Assembly (NCBI RefSeq): GCF_026967795.1
Contig: NZ_JAPVBH010000003.1
Coordinates: 62,001 to 126,000, forward strand
From: Modestobacter sp. VKM Ac-2986
Lineage (GTDB): Bacteria; Actinomycetota; Actinomycetes; Mycobacteriales; Geodermatophilaceae
Reading direction: 5' to 3'
Length of the DNA stretch: 64,000 nucleotides
Below, one piece after another: positions 23,153-31,974 of this stretch (the stretch's first letter is position 1; every line of letters begins with the position of its first letter). A program made the translations under genes and the position numbers. A model generated the notes under the pieces. The model made no database searches. It was not told the DNA's origin and saw only the letters and a list, made by a program, of their open reading frames with translations.

Positions 23153-24435
23153 CGCACCTGCCCCGCGCCCGTGCCCTCACGCTGGGGGCGGCCACCGCGC
23201 TCGCGCTGGCCGCGTGCAGCACTACCGACCCGAACCAGGCCGGCACCGCGGCGGGCTCCGGCTCCGGGTCCGCCGCCGGCTCGGGTGAGGTGCAGACCGG
23301 CAACGGGGTCACCGACGCCGAGATCCGGATCGGGATGCTGACCGACCTGTCCGGGCCCTTCGCCGCCGGCGCGGCGGTCCAGGTCACCGAGACCAAGGCC
23401 TACTGGGACCAGGTGAACGCCGCCGGCGGCGTCTGCGACCGGGACGTCGCCGTCGACGTGCAGGACCACGGCTACGACCCGCAGAAGGCCGTCACCCTCT
23501 ACCGCAGCATGGCGCCCGACGTCATCGCGCTGCAGCAGGTCCTCGGCGGCCCGACCAGCGCCGCGGTGCTCCCGCTGGCCGAGCAGGACGACGTCTACGT
23601 GGGCGGCGTCGGCTGGGCCGGCAGCGCCCTGCAGTACGCGAACAACCAGCTGCCCGGTGCCTCCTACGCCATCGAGGGCGCCAACGCGATCGACCACCTG
23701 GTCGACGGGCTGGGCGTGGCGGAGGGGGCGCGGATCGGCGTCGTGTACTTCGCCGGTGACTACGGCGCCGACGTGCTGGCCGGCGCCGAGCACGCGGCCG
23801 AGGAGCGGGGCGTGGAGATCGTGGCCCAGGAGATCACCTCGGCCACCACCGACCTGTCCGCGCAGGCGTCCGCGCTGGCCCAGGCCGGCGTCGCCGGTGT
23901 CGTGCTGGGGGCCGCGCCCACGCAGCTGGCCTCGCTGGCCGGATCGCTGGCCTCGCAGGGCGTCGACGTGCCGCTCATCGGCATGAACCCGACCTTCAAC
24001 CCCTCGCTGCTGACCACCCCGGCCAGGGACGCGCTGCTGGCCAACACCTACAGCATCACCAGCGTCGCGCCCTACTCCTCCGACGCCGAGGGCGTGAAGG
24101 CGGCCAACGAGCTGTACGCGCAGGCCGACCCCGACGGTGCGCTGGGCTGGGAGGTGCCGCTGGCCTACGTCCAGGGGGAGCTGCTGAAGCAGGCGCTCCA
24201 GGGCGCCTGCGACTCCGGTGACCTGACCCCGGAGGGCGTCGTCGCCGCGCTGCGGGAGAGCTCCTCGGTGGACACGCAGGGTCTGCTGCCCGACGGTCTG
24301 GACTACTCGCAGGTGGGCCAGTCGCCGACCACGACCGTCTACCTGTCCAAGGTCGACGCGGACGCCCCGGCCGGGCTGGCGCTGGTGGACGAGCTCAGCG
24401 GTCCCAGCGCGGAGTCCTTCTCCTACGGGGGCTGA
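23149..24435 (+). CDS. ABC transporter substrate-binding lipoprotein (LivJ/K-type)
   Basis: The 428-residue protein has a signal peptide with lipobox LALAAC (Cys23), a Gly/Ser-rich spacer, then a type I periplasmic-binding fold beginning IRIGMLTDLSGPFAAGA, with ANELYAQADPDG and WEVPLAYVQGELL later. It should capture the ligand outside the membrane. The following acyl-CoA ligase begins 3 bases after its stop, so the ligand is probably a carboxylic acid that is activated on entry rather than an amino acid. That is inference from context. Confidence 0.92.
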   Translation: MTHLPRARALTLGAATALALAACSTTDPNQAGTAAGSGSGSAAGSGEVQTGNGVTDAEIRIGMLTDLSGPFAAGAAVQVTETKAYWDQVNAAGGVCDRDVAVDVQDHGYDPQKAVTLYRSMAPDVIALQQVLGGPTSAAVLPLAEQDDVYVGGVGWAGSALQYANNQLPGASYAIEGANAIDHLVDGLGVAEGARIGVVYFAGDYGADVLAGAEHAAEERGVEIVAQEITSATTDLSAQASALAQAGVAGVVLGAAPTQLASLAGSLASQGVDVPLIGMNPTFNPSLLTTPARDALLANTYSITSVAPYSSDAEGVKAANELYAQADPDGALGWEVPLAYVQGELLKQALQGACDSGDLTPEGVVAALRESSSVDTQGLLPDGLDYSQVGQSPTTTVYLSKVDADAPAGLALVDELSGPSAESFSYGG

Positions 24436-24438
24436 CCG

Positions 24439-25989
24439 GTGCCCGCGCCCGTGGTCAGCGAGCTGCGGGCGCCGGCCGCCGGCCCGGCCGACGGCGTCCT
24501 CGGGGACGTCCTCCGCCGGGCCGCCGGCCGCGGACCCGACGACCTGCTGCTGACCACCCCGGACACCGGGGGGTCCTGGACGGCGGCGGAGCTGCTCGCC
24601 GACGCCGAGTCGCTGGCCGCCGGGCTGCTGGCCCGGCACGCGCCCGGTGCGCGGATCGCCACCTGCCTGGGCAACGGGCCCGCGCCGGTGCTCGTGCAGC
24701 TCGGGGTCGCGCTGGCCGGCATGACGCTCGTGCCGGTCAACCCGCGGTCCCGGCCCGCGGAGGTCGAGCACGCGCTGCGGCTCTCCGGTGCGGTGCTGGC
24801 GCTGGCCGCCGAGGAGGTGGCGGGCAACCCGGTGGCCGACCTGTGCGCCGCCGTCGACGGTGTCGAGGTGCTGCGGGTGGGCACCGACTGGCGGGCGGGC
24901 CTGCCCTGGGCGGCACCGGGGGACCTGCCCGTCGTCGAGCCGGAGTCGCTGGCCCAGGTGCAGTTCACCTCCGGGACGACCGGGCGGGCCAAGGGCGTGC
25001 TGATCACCCACGCCGGGATGGTCGCGACCGGGACGGCGTTCGCGCAGCGGCTGGGCCCGACCGCCGGGCGGGTGTGGTGCAACCCGATGCCGCTGTTCCA
25101 CACCGCCGGCAACGTGCTGGGCGTGGTCGGGGCGCTGAGCGCGGGCGCCGAGCACGTCGTGCTGCCCTTCGCCCCGGAGCCGGTCCTGCAGGTGCTCCGG
25201 GCGCACCGGGTGAGCATGCTGTCCGCCGCGCCCACCCTGCTGGACCTGCTGGCCGCGGCCGGCCCGCCCGACCTCCCCGACCTGCGGGTGCTGTTCACCG
25301 GCGGGATGACCGTGACACCGGCGTTCGTGGACCGGGTGGAGGCGGTGTTCGGCGCCCGGCTGTCGATCACCTTCGGGATGACCGAGACCTGCGGTGCGGT
25401 GCTGCAGACCTCCCCGGAGGACCCCGACCCGGTGCGCCGGGAGACCGTCGGCGCACCGCTGGCCGGCACCGACGTCCGGGTCGCCGACCCCGACGGGGCG
25501 CCCGTCCCGCTGGGGACGCCGGGCGAGCTGTGGGTGCGGGGTGCGCGGATCACCCGGGGGTACCTCGACGACCCGGTCGCCACCGCCGAGGCGATCGACC
25601 CCGAGGGCTGGCTGCACACCGGCGACCTCGCCGAGATGACCCCGGCCGGAGCCTGCCGGGTGGTCGGCCGGCTCAAGGACATGATCAAGACCGGCGGGGA
25701 GAACGTCTCCCCGGTGGAGGTCGAGGAGGTGCTGGTGGACCACCCGGACGTCGCCCGGGCCGCGGTGGTCGGGGTGCCGGACCCGCGGTGGGGGGAGCTG
25801 GTGGTGGCCTTCGTCGTCCCGGCGGGGGACCGGGACCCGAGCCCGGCGGAGCTGACGGCGCACTGCCGGGACCGGCTGGCGCCGTTCAAGGTGCCCCGGT
25901 CGTGGCGGGTGGTCGACGCCCTGCCGATGACGGCGTCGGCCAAGGTGCAGCGGGCCGAGCTGCGGCGCGTCGCCGCGGGCACGACGTGA
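24439..25989 (+). CDS. AMP-forming acyl-CoA ligase
   Basis: The 516-residue ANL enzyme has VQFTSGTTGRAKGVL near residue 175, TFGMTETCG near residue 315, the hinge GRLKDMIKTGGENVSP near residue 415 and the terminal Lys in TASAKVQR. It is distinct from the ligase at 15139-16683. Translation starts with GTG directly after the binding protein and ends overlapping the TIGR03084 start (GTGA). Its likely role is activation of the imported acid with CoA. Confidence 0.92.
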   Translation: MPAPVVSELRAPAAGPADGVLGDVLRRAAGRGPDDLLLTTPDTGGSWTAAELLADAESLAAGLLARHAPGARIATCLGNGPAPVLVQLGVALAGMTLVPVNPRSRPAEVEHALRLSGAVLALAAEEVAGNPVADLCAAVDGVEVLRVGTDWRAGLPWAAPGDLPVVEPESLAQVQFTSGTTGRAKGVLITHAGMVATGTAFAQRLGPTAGRVWCNPMPLFHTAGNVLGVVGALSAGAEHVVLPFAPEPVLQVLRAHRVSMLSAAPTLLDLLAAAGPPDLPDLRVLFTGGMTVTPAFVDRVEAVFGARLSITFGMTETCGAVLQTSPEDPDPVRRETVGAPLAGTDVRVADPDGAPVPLGTPGELWVRGARITRGYLDDPVATAEAIDPEGWLHTGDLAEMTPAGACRVVGRLKDMIKTGGENVSPVEVEEVLVDHPDVARAAVVGVPDPRWGELVVAFVVPAGDRDPSPAELTAHCRDRLAPFKVPRSWRVVDALPMTASAKVQRAELRRVAAGTT

Positions 25990-26834
25990 GGGGGGCGTTG
26001 CTGGCCGACCTGGCCGCCGAGGGCGCCGTGCTGGAGGACCTGCTCACCGCGCTGGCGCCGGCGGACTGGACCCGGGACACCTCCGCCGCGGGGTGGACCG
26101 TCGGCCACCAGGTGGCCCACCTGGCCTGGACCGACGACGTCGCCCTGCTCGCCGCCACCGACCCGGGGGCCTTCGCCGACCGGGTGGCCGGCGACCCGCC
26201 GGACGCGGTGGAGGCGGGCGCGCGCGCCGGTGCCGCCGCGCCGCCGGCGGTCCTGCTCGCCCGGTGGCGGGCCGGCCGGGAGCGGCTCGCCGACGCGCTG
26301 GCCGCAGTGCCCGACGGCACCCGGCTGCCCTGGTTCGGCCCGCCGATGAGCGTGGCCTCCCTGGTCACCGCCCGCCTCATGGAGACCTGGGCGCACGGCG
26401 TCGACGTCCGGGACGCCCTCGGCCACCCGGTGGGGGAGTCGCGCCGGCTGGACCACGTGGCCCACCTCGGCGTCCGGACCCGGGACTTCGCCTTCACCGC
26501 GCACGGGCTGCCCGTACCGGCGGCACCGGTCCGGGTCGAGCTCACCCGCGCCGACGGCAGCCGGTGGACCGCCGGGCCCGAGGACGCCGACCAGCGGGTC
26601 ACCGGGCCGCTGCTGGACTTCTGCCTGCGCGTCGTGCAGCGCCGGCCGCGCGCCGTGCTCGACCTGCACGCCGTCGGCCCGGACGCCGGGCGGTGGCTGG
26701 ACGTGGCCCAGGCCTTCGCCGGGGCCCCGGGCGCGGGCAGTCAGGGCCCACCGCCGCGCGGGGACGGGGGGCCGACGGGCCCCGGCCCTCGTCGCGACGA
26801 GGACCGGGACCCGCCCGCGGGTCAGAACGGGTAG
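25986..26834 (+). CDS. TIGR03084-family (DinB/mycothiol-dependent isomerase fold) protein
   Basis: The 282-residue protein carries the DinB-like four-helix fold: DWTRDTSAAGWTVGHQVAHLAWTDDVAL with His residues that can bind metal, RLMETWAHGVDVRDALG and FCLRVVQRR. This is the TIGR03084 pattern found beside acyl-CoA genes in actinobacteria. The core ends near residue 248 (AFAGAPGAG). The last 35 residues are low-complexity and are encoded by a terminator-like hairpin, so the native stop may be accidental. The 3' end overlaps the convergent aldehyde dehydrogenase by 13 bases. Confidence 0.85.
   Translation: MRGALLADLAAEGAVLEDLLTALAPADWTRDTSAAGWTVGHQVAHLAWTDDVALLAATDPGAFADRVAGDPPDAVEAGARAGAAAPPAVLLARWRAGRERLADALAAVPDGTRLPWFGPPMSVASLVTARLMETWAHGVDVRDALGHPVGESRRLDHVAHLGVRTRDFAFTAHGLPVPAAPVRVELTRADGSRWTAGPEDADQRVTGPLLDFCLRVVQRRPRAVLDLHAVGPDAGRWLDVAQAFAGAPGAGSQGPPPRGDGGPTGPGPRRDEDRDPPAGQNG
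26781..26808. terminator. Hairpin terminator inside the convergent 3' overlap
   Basis: The 16-bp palindrome CCTCGTCGCGACGAGG (26787-26802) is extended by CCCGG and CCGGG after one mismatch. It lies 13 bases downstream of the aldehyde dehydrogenase stop on the minus strand and within the last codons of the plus-strand gene. Confidence 0.65.
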
Positions 26835-28282
26835 GTCGGCAGGTCCCCGCGCAGCGTCACCCACTGGGTCTCGGTGAACGCCTCGATGTTGGCCTGCGGG
26901 CCGCCGTGGCGGGAGCCGGTGCCCGAGGCCCCGACCCCGCCGAAGGGGGCGACCGCCTCGTCGTTCACGGTCTGGTCGTTGATGTGCACCAGCCCGGCCG
27001 GGATGCGCTCGGCCAGCTGCAGCCCGGCGTAGACGTCCCGGGTCAGGATGCCCAGCGACAGCCCGTACTCGGTGCCGGCGGCCAGCCCGGCCACCTCGTC
27101 GACGGAGGAGAACGGCGTCACCGGCGCGACCGGGCCGAAGATCTCCTGCTGGTAGGCGGGCGCCTCCACCGGGACGTCGCCGAGCACGGTCGGCCGGTAG
27201 AACAGCCCGTCGTAGGTGCCACCGGTGCGCACGGTGGCCCCGGCCTCGACGCTGGCGGTGACCAGGCCGTGCACCCGGTCGCGCTGCCCGGCGTCGATGA
27301 TGGGCCCGAGGGCCACGTGGTCGCGGAACGGGTCGCCGACGGGCAGGTCCTTGACCTTGTCGGTGAGGACCTGGGTGTACTCCTCGGCGATCGAGGCGTG
27401 CACCAGGTGCCGGGACGTCGCCATGCAGATCTGGCCGGAGTGGGCGAAGGTGCCCCACGCCCCGACCGAGGCGGCCGCCGTCACGTCGACGTCGGGCATC
27501 ACGATGAGCGCGGAGTTGCCGCCCAGCTCCAGGTGCGCCCGCTTGAGGTGCTGACCGGCCAGGGCGCCGACCGCGCGCCCCGCCTTCGTCGAGCCGGTGA
27601 ACGCGATGACCCGCACCGCCGGGTCGACGACGAGGGCCTCACCGACGTCGGCGCCGCCGGGCAGCACCTGGAAGACGCCCTCCGGGACGCCGGCCTCGGC
27701 GAACACCCGGGCGAACACCGCACCGCCGCTGACCGCCGTCCGCGGGTCGGGCTTCAGGATGACGGCGTTGCCCAGCGCGAGCGCCGGGGCGATCGCCCGG
27801 ATCGCCAGGATGGTGGGCACGTTGAACGGCGCGATGACGCCGACGACGCCGGCCGGCACCCGGCGGGCGAAGGACAGCCGCGGGGAGCCGGTGCGCAGCA
27901 GCTCGCCGTAAGGGTGGCTGGGCAGCGCGGAGGCCTCGTAGCACTCCTGGGCGCTGGTGTGCACCTGGAAGTCGCCGAAGGGCAGGATCGACCCGGACTC
28001 GCGGGCCAGCCAGACCTTGATCTCCTCGGCGTTCGCGGTGAGCAGGTCACCGGCCTTGCGCAGCACGGCCGCGCGCTGCTCGAACGGCAGCGCCGCCCAC
28101 CCGCGCTGGGCCGCCGCCGCCCGGGCGCCGGCCGCCGCGACGTCGGCGGGGGTGGCCAGGCCGACCTCGCCCAGCGCCTCACCGGTCGCCGGTTCCACCG
28201 CGGTGTAGGTGCCACCGGCGCCGTCGGTCCAGGCGCCGGTCCACACCTTGCCGCGCCATCCGCCGTCCTCGAGCAGTGCCAT
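26822..28282 (-). CDS. Aldehyde dehydrogenase (benzaldehyde/vanillin DH-like)
   Basis: The 486-residue NAD(P)-dependent enzyme has the Rossmann APFNVPTILAIR region, FTGSTKAGRAV, the active-site Glu in HLELGGNSAL and the nucleophile Cys in SGQICMATSR, followed by EIFGPVAPV and PFGGVGASGTG. It most resembles the aromatic aldehyde group, including benzaldehyde and vanillin dehydrogenases. The ATG at 28282 is preferred (GGAGAGGA lies 8 bases upstream). An upstream GTG at 28300 would add six residues. It stands alone in the minus strand after the hydrolase gene. Confidence 0.93.
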   Translation of the reverse strand: MALLEDGGWRGKVWTGAWTDGAGGTYTAVEPATGEALGEVGLATPADVAAAGARAAAAQRGWAALPFEQRAAVLRKAGDLLTANAEEIKVWLARESGSILPFGDFQVHTSAQECYEASALPSHPYGELLRTGSPRLSFARRVPAGVVGVIAPFNVPTILAIRAIAPALALGNAVILKPDPRTAVSGGAVFARVFAEAGVPEGVFQVLPGGADVGEALVVDPAVRVIAFTGSTKAGRAVGALAGQHLKRAHLELGGNSALIVMPDVDVTAAASVGAWGTFAHSGQICMATSRHLVHASIAEEYTQVLTDKVKDLPVGDPFRDHVALGPIIDAGQRDRVHGLVTASVEAGATVRTGGTYDGLFYRPTVLGDVPVEAPAYQQEIFGPVAPVTPFSSVDEVAGLAAGTEYGLSLGILTRDVYAGLQLAERIPAGLVHINDQTVNDEAVAPFGGVGASGTGSRHGGPQANIEAFTETQWVTLRGDLPTYPF

Positions 28283-28318
28283 CCGATGGGTCCTCTCCAC
28301 AGTCGCTTCAGGGTGTTC

Positions 28319-28361
28319 GGGCCGGACCGTACGCCGGTGCCCCGGCGGTGCGGTCCGGCCC
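28319..28361 (-). terminator. Hairpin after the secreted hydrolase gene
   Basis: GGGCCGGACCG (28319-28329) and CGGTCCGGCCC (28351-28361) form an 11-bp stem four bases after the hydrolase stop on the minus strand, separating it from the aldehyde dehydrogenase gene. Confidence 0.7.
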
Positions 28362-28365
28362 GTCC

Positions 28366-29763
28366 TCAGCGCAGCGGCCGGTTGAAGCGGGGCAGGGCGG
28401 GCTCCACGAACCGCGGCGCGGGCTCGGCACCCAGGGCTGCGGCTCGACGGTCCATCGCACTCGCGGACGTCGCGGGCCAGGCGCCGGTCTCCAGCCGCCG
28501 CACCATGGTCCGCAGGGCTGCGTGCTGCTCGGCGGGGGAGAAGGTGCAGTGGCCCACGGTCTCGGTGTAGGTCTGCCGGAGCTGGTGGCCCTTGCCGGCG
28601 CGACGCACCAGCGACTCGTAGTACTGCTGCTGGGTCACGGTGGAGATCTGGTCCCCGGTGCCGGACATCGTGAGCACCGGCACCTGCAGGTCACCGTCGA
28701 AGACGATGCCGCGGGAGAAGCGCTCCACGGCCGCCGGGTCCGCGGCGATGCGGGGGGCCGCGGCCAGGGCGTCGAGGTCCTCGCCCAGGTCGAGACCGGC
28801 CTCGGCGTAGAGCTCCCGGACCGCCCGCCTCACCATGGGGTCGGCCGCCCGGAGCTGCCGCGCGTAGTCCACCCCCGTGTTCCAGGACGGGTTCCCGCCC
28901 ACCAGCGCGGTGAAGGTGGCCCGACTGCTCATCGCCTGTCCGATGTAGGGCAGCGGCCCACCGGCGAGGGCCAGGAAGGCGCCTTCCTCCAGGGCGGCGG
29001 CGTCCTCGCGGTCCGGCGGCAGGGGCTGCGTGCCGTCGGGCCGGACACCCCAGGCCGGGAGCTGGCCGATCGCGGAGGCGAGGGCGATGCGGGCCCGCCC
29101 CTCGGGGGTCTGCTGCGCGTCGGTGAGGGCACGGACCCAGGCCTCGCGGGCGGTGGGGACGTCGCCGATGTCGACCACCGGCAACCCCGGGGCGACGAGC
29201 TCCTCGAGCACGAACACCGTGTCCAGCTTCTGGTTCCACTGGGCGACCGCGCCGCCGAGCCCGCCGCACATCGGGACGGCGGCGTCGAACACGTCGGGGT
29301 GCTCCTGCACGGCCCCGGCGGAGACGAACCCGCCCATGGAGGCGCCGGAGGCGATCGCCCGGCGGGCCGGGCCGTAGGCCGCCTCGAACTCCGCGAGCGC
29401 CTCGGCCTGGTTGTCGATCGCGCCGCGGATGTCCCACCCGGTGACCGCCCGGGTCGTGCCGCCGCGGGCGATGCCGTCGTCGAGCAGGCGCTGGGTCAGC
29501 GGCTCACCCGGTCCGGGCCCGACGAAGTCCAGGGCCACCACGACGGTGCCGTTCCACCGCGCGGGGACGACGAACTCGTAGGGCGTCCCGTCCTCGAGCG
29601 TGCCGCTGATGCAGGAGGGCCGGGCCGTGTTCCCGGCCAGGCACGCGGTGCCGCCGGGTGGGCTGGTGACCGGGGTGGCCGCGGCGGTGCCGGTGCCGGA
29701 GACGGCGCCGGTGACCAGGGCGGTGGCCAGGAGCAGGCCGGCGGTTCGGGGGCGTGTGCGCAC
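28366..29763 (-). CDS. Secreted alpha/beta hydrolase
   Basis: The 465-residue protein starts with a twin-basic, hydrophobic signal peptide (RTRPRTAGLLLATALVTG) ending near an AAA-type site at about residue 28. The mature part has a nucleophile elbow GASMGGF near residue 140 and a likely catalytic His in TVGHCTFSPAEQH near residue 410. It resembles extracytoplasmic esterases and PHB-depolymerase-like hydrolases, but no precise family was recognised. GGAGGAA precedes GTG 29763. A 23-bp dyad (29883-29905) and a divergent MarR gene suggest control by a small lipophilic signal. Confidence 0.75.
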   Translation of the reverse strand: MRTRPRTAGLLLATALVTGAVSGTGTAAATPVTSPPGGTACLAGNTARPSCISGTLEDGTPYEFVVPARWNGTVVVALDFVGPGPGEPLTQRLLDDGIARGGTTRAVTGWDIRGAIDNQAEALAEFEAAYGPARRAIASGASMGGFVSAGAVQEHPDVFDAAVPMCGGLGGAVAQWNQKLDTVFVLEELVAPGLPVVDIGDVPTAREAWVRALTDAQQTPEGRARIALASAIGQLPAWGVRPDGTQPLPPDREDAAALEEGAFLALAGGPLPYIGQAMSSRATFTALVGGNPSWNTGVDYARQLRAADPMVRRAVRELYAEAGLDLGEDLDALAAAPRIAADPAAVERFSRGIVFDGDLQVPVLTMSGTGDQISTVTQQQYYESLVRRAGKGHQLRQTYTETVGHCTFSPAEQHAALRTMVRRLETGAWPATSASAMDRRAAALGAEPAPRFVEPALPRFNRPLR

Positions 29764-30171
29764 TCGGTTCCTCCACGGGGGTGCGGGCGGCGGGCGGCGC
29801 AGGACCGTCCACCGGTGCCGGGCGGGTCCTGTGACCTGGACCACCTGCCGGTGGGGAGAGCGTCTAAGGACCCCGCCCGACCTGTCAACCTCAAGTCGCT
29901 TGACATCCCGTGAGTCCGGTCGCGGAGAAGAGCGGGGGGCCACGTCAGGCGGGTGTCAGGTGGCCTGATCGACGGGTGGGGCGCACTTCCGCTGGCCGGT
30001 AGGCCTGGTGCGTCCTCGCGAGATCGCGGTCCCCGTCGCCGATCGGGGCGACGGTCGCCCCTGTCAGACTCTCCCGGTGGGCGGCGGGCGGGCGGGGTGC
30101 GACCGGGTGCCTGCGGCACCCATCCGGCCGGCCGGCACGCGCTGCACGTCCCGGCACCCGGCCCCCGGGTC
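29764..30171. promoter_or_regulatory. Divergent regulatory region of hydrolase and MarR genes
   Basis: About 400 bases without a gene. It contains the dyad at 29883-29905 and, on the minus strand, TTGACA (29888-29883) about 15-16 bases from TTAGAC/TAGACG-like boxes, a possible hydrolase promoter. Open frames in this part are shadows and the MarR start is uncertain within it. Confidence 0.45.
29883..29905. promoter_or_regulatory. Nested dyad operator
   Basis: TGTCAA (29883-29888) and TTGACA (29900-29905) are an inverted pair enclosing TCAAG-TCG-CTTGA (29891-29903), itself a perfect 13-bp dyad. The left arm is also the minus-strand -35 box, so binding would block the hydrolase promoter. The neighbouring MarR is the likely binder. 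Confidence 0.6.
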
Positions 30172-30744
30172 GTGACCGCCGCCGCTGGGGGGCCGGGTCC
30201 CGAGGACGTCGACGAGGCCCCCGTGCCGTCCGCGTCCGCGGTCGACCCGGACCGGGCTCCCCGGGCCGCCGCGTCCCGCGTGGAGTACGTCTCCCAGCGG
30301 CTGGCGCGGGCACTCACCCGGGCCACCGAGCTCGTCGTCGCGCGGCACTCGATCAGCGTGCCGGAGTACCGGATGCTGCTGCTGCTCAGCGACCAGGTCC
30401 CCCGGTCCAACGCGGAGCTGGCGCGGCTGATGTTCGTGTCGTCCCAGGCCACCCACCTGGTGCTGTCCGACCTCGTGGCGCGGGGGCTGGTGGGACGGAG
30501 TGCCCACCCCGGCAACAGGCGCGTCAGGCTGGCCCGCCCCACCGAGCTCGGCACCGTGACGCTGAACGCGTGCCTGGCCGACATGATCGGCATCGAGGAC
30601 CGGATTCTCGCCGGCATGCCCCCCGCCGAGCGGGGCATGCTGCTGTCGGCGCTGCAGCACGCCGCAGAGGTCCTGGCCGGTGGGTACTTCGGCGACGAGG
30701 ACCTCGAGCGCGAGGCGGTCGCGCTCCGCCGGCACCGCTCCTAG
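30172..30744 (+). CDS. MarR-family transcriptional regulator
   Basis: About 190 residues. The winged helix is clear: ISVPEYRMLLLLSDQ, SNAELARLMFVSSQATHLVLSDLVARGLVGR and NRRVRLARPTELG. The start is uncertain. GTG 30172 is used here, GTG 30223 or 30280 would remove a disordered N-terminal region, and the frame is open back to 29953. It is divergent from the secreted hydrolase and the dyad lies between them, so it is the probable regulator. Confidence 0.75.
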   Translation: MTAAAGGPGPEDVDEAPVPSASAVDPDRAPRAAASRVEYVSQRLARALTRATELVVARHSISVPEYRMLLLLSDQVPRSNAELARLMFVSSQATHLVLSDLVARGLVGRSAHPGNRRVRLARPTELGTVTLNACLADMIGIEDRILAGMPPAERGMLLSALQHAAEVLAGGYFGDEDLEREAVALRRHRS

Positions 30745-31071
30745 TCCGTCCGCCGGCGCCCGTCCGTCGGCACTGCCCCAGCTCCGCCCGCCGGGACCTC
30801 GCCCGCTCGGGAGGCGCTGGTCCGGGACGCCCCCGTGGCGCGGCAGCACCCCGGCGGCGGCCGGGTGGTCGTGCCCGCGGCCGGTGCCGGCCCGTGCGGG
30901 GCCTGGGCGTCACCGGTCGCCGCCTCCGTGCTCCCTGGACGAGATCGGCCGATATGACGTGAGGCGTTTTGTTGACGGTCGCCACGTTTCCGACTAACTT
31001 CCCCGGCGATGTGAGTTGCAGGTCACATCAGTGCGTCGACGGGGCAAGGGCGCCCCAGGACTGGAGTTCCC
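30745..31071 (+). promoter_or_regulatory. Upstream region of the polar-amino-acid-type ABC operon
   Basis: 327 bases. The first 200 show nothing recognisable. TTGACG (30972-30977) and TAACTT (30995-31000) with a 17-base spacer make a good promoter. Immediately downstream GATGTGA (31008-31014) and TCACATC (31023-31029) form a 7-bp dyad with an 8-base spacer, covering the expected start point near 31007. Confidence 0.65.
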
Positions 31072-31974
31072 ATGAAGAGGCTCGCGACAGCTGCGGCGGC
31101 CACGGCCCTGCTCACCCTCACCGCCTGCGGTGGCGGCGGTGGTGGGGACGGGGCAGCCGGGGGCACCGGCGCCGCCCCGGCCCCGGCCGATGCCGTGACG
31201 GCCGAGTTCTCCCAGGCGGCGGCCGACCTGCTGCCCCAGGCGATCAAGGACAGCGGCACGATGACCTGGACGGGGGCACCCAAGCCGCCCTTCTACGTCG
31301 ACGGCGCCGACGGCTTCACCGGCCTGGGGCCGGACCTCGAGGCGGCGATGGAGCAGGTGCTCGACATCGACATCGAGTTCCAGCCGACCGACGGCCTCAA
31401 CTCGGTCCTGCTCTCGCTGCAGTCCGCGCGGGCCGACTTCTTCATCGGTGGGGTGCGCGCCACCCCGGAGCGCCAGAAGGACTTCGACCTCGTGGGGTGG
31501 CTGACGATCGGCCCCTCCTACCTGATCAGCAGCGACCGGGCCGACGAGCTCAAGGCCCCCGGCGACCTGTGCGGGAACACCGTGGCCTACGAGGAGGGCA
31601 GCTCCATGGAGTCCTTCGTGACCAAGCTGGCCGAGGAGTGCTCCGCCGGGGGCGGCGAGACGCTCACGCCCCTCCCGCTCACCGCGGACGGCGCCCGGCT
31701 CGCCGTGGACTCCGGCCGCGCCGACGCGTTCGCGGCCAACGAGTCCGACGGCCGCTACATCCAGCTCCAGCGGGAGGGGAGGTACGAGGTCATCGTGCAG
31801 GACACCGGCTCCTCCGACCTCACCGCCGGGATGGCGCTGCGCGGCTCCGGCGTGGGCGAGGCCGTCACGGCCGCCTTCCAGGCCCTCATCGACCAGGGCG
31901 TCTACGAGGAGCTCATGACCAAGTGGAACCTCGCCGACTCCATGGTCGACGAGCCGGTCCTCAACCCGGCATGA
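31072..31974 (+). CDS. ABC substrate-binding lipoprotein (polar amino-acid type)
   Basis: The 300-residue protein has a lipobox LLTLTAC (Cys19), a Gly-rich spacer and a family 3 solute-binding fold: PPFYVDGADGFTGLGPDLEAAMEQVL, then FFIGGVRATPERQKDFD and AYEEGSSMESFV. Family 3 proteins bind amino acids, opines or related small acids. The stop overlaps the permease ATG (ATGA). Because a CoA-transferase and dehydratase-like gene follow, the ligand may be a hydroxy or amino acid. This is inference. Confidence 0.9.
   Translation: MKRLATAAAATALLTLTACGGGGGGDGAAGGTGAAPAPADAVTAEFSQAAADLLPQAIKDSGTMTWTGAPKPPFYVDGADGFTGLGPDLEAAMEQVLDIDIEFQPTDGLNSVLLSLQSARADFFIGGVRATPERQKDFDLVGWLTIGPSYLISSDRADELKAPGDLCGNTVAYEEGSSMESFVTKLAEECSAGGGETLTPLPLTADGARLAVDSGRADAFAANESDGRYIQLQREGRYEVIVQDTGSSDLTAGMALRGSGVGEAVTAAFQALIDQGVYEELMTKWNLADSMVDEPVLNPA

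Noticed and set aside
31008..31029. Interpretation of the dyad as a classical CRP site
   Set aside because: The spacer is eight bases rather than six, so I keep it as an unassigned dyad.
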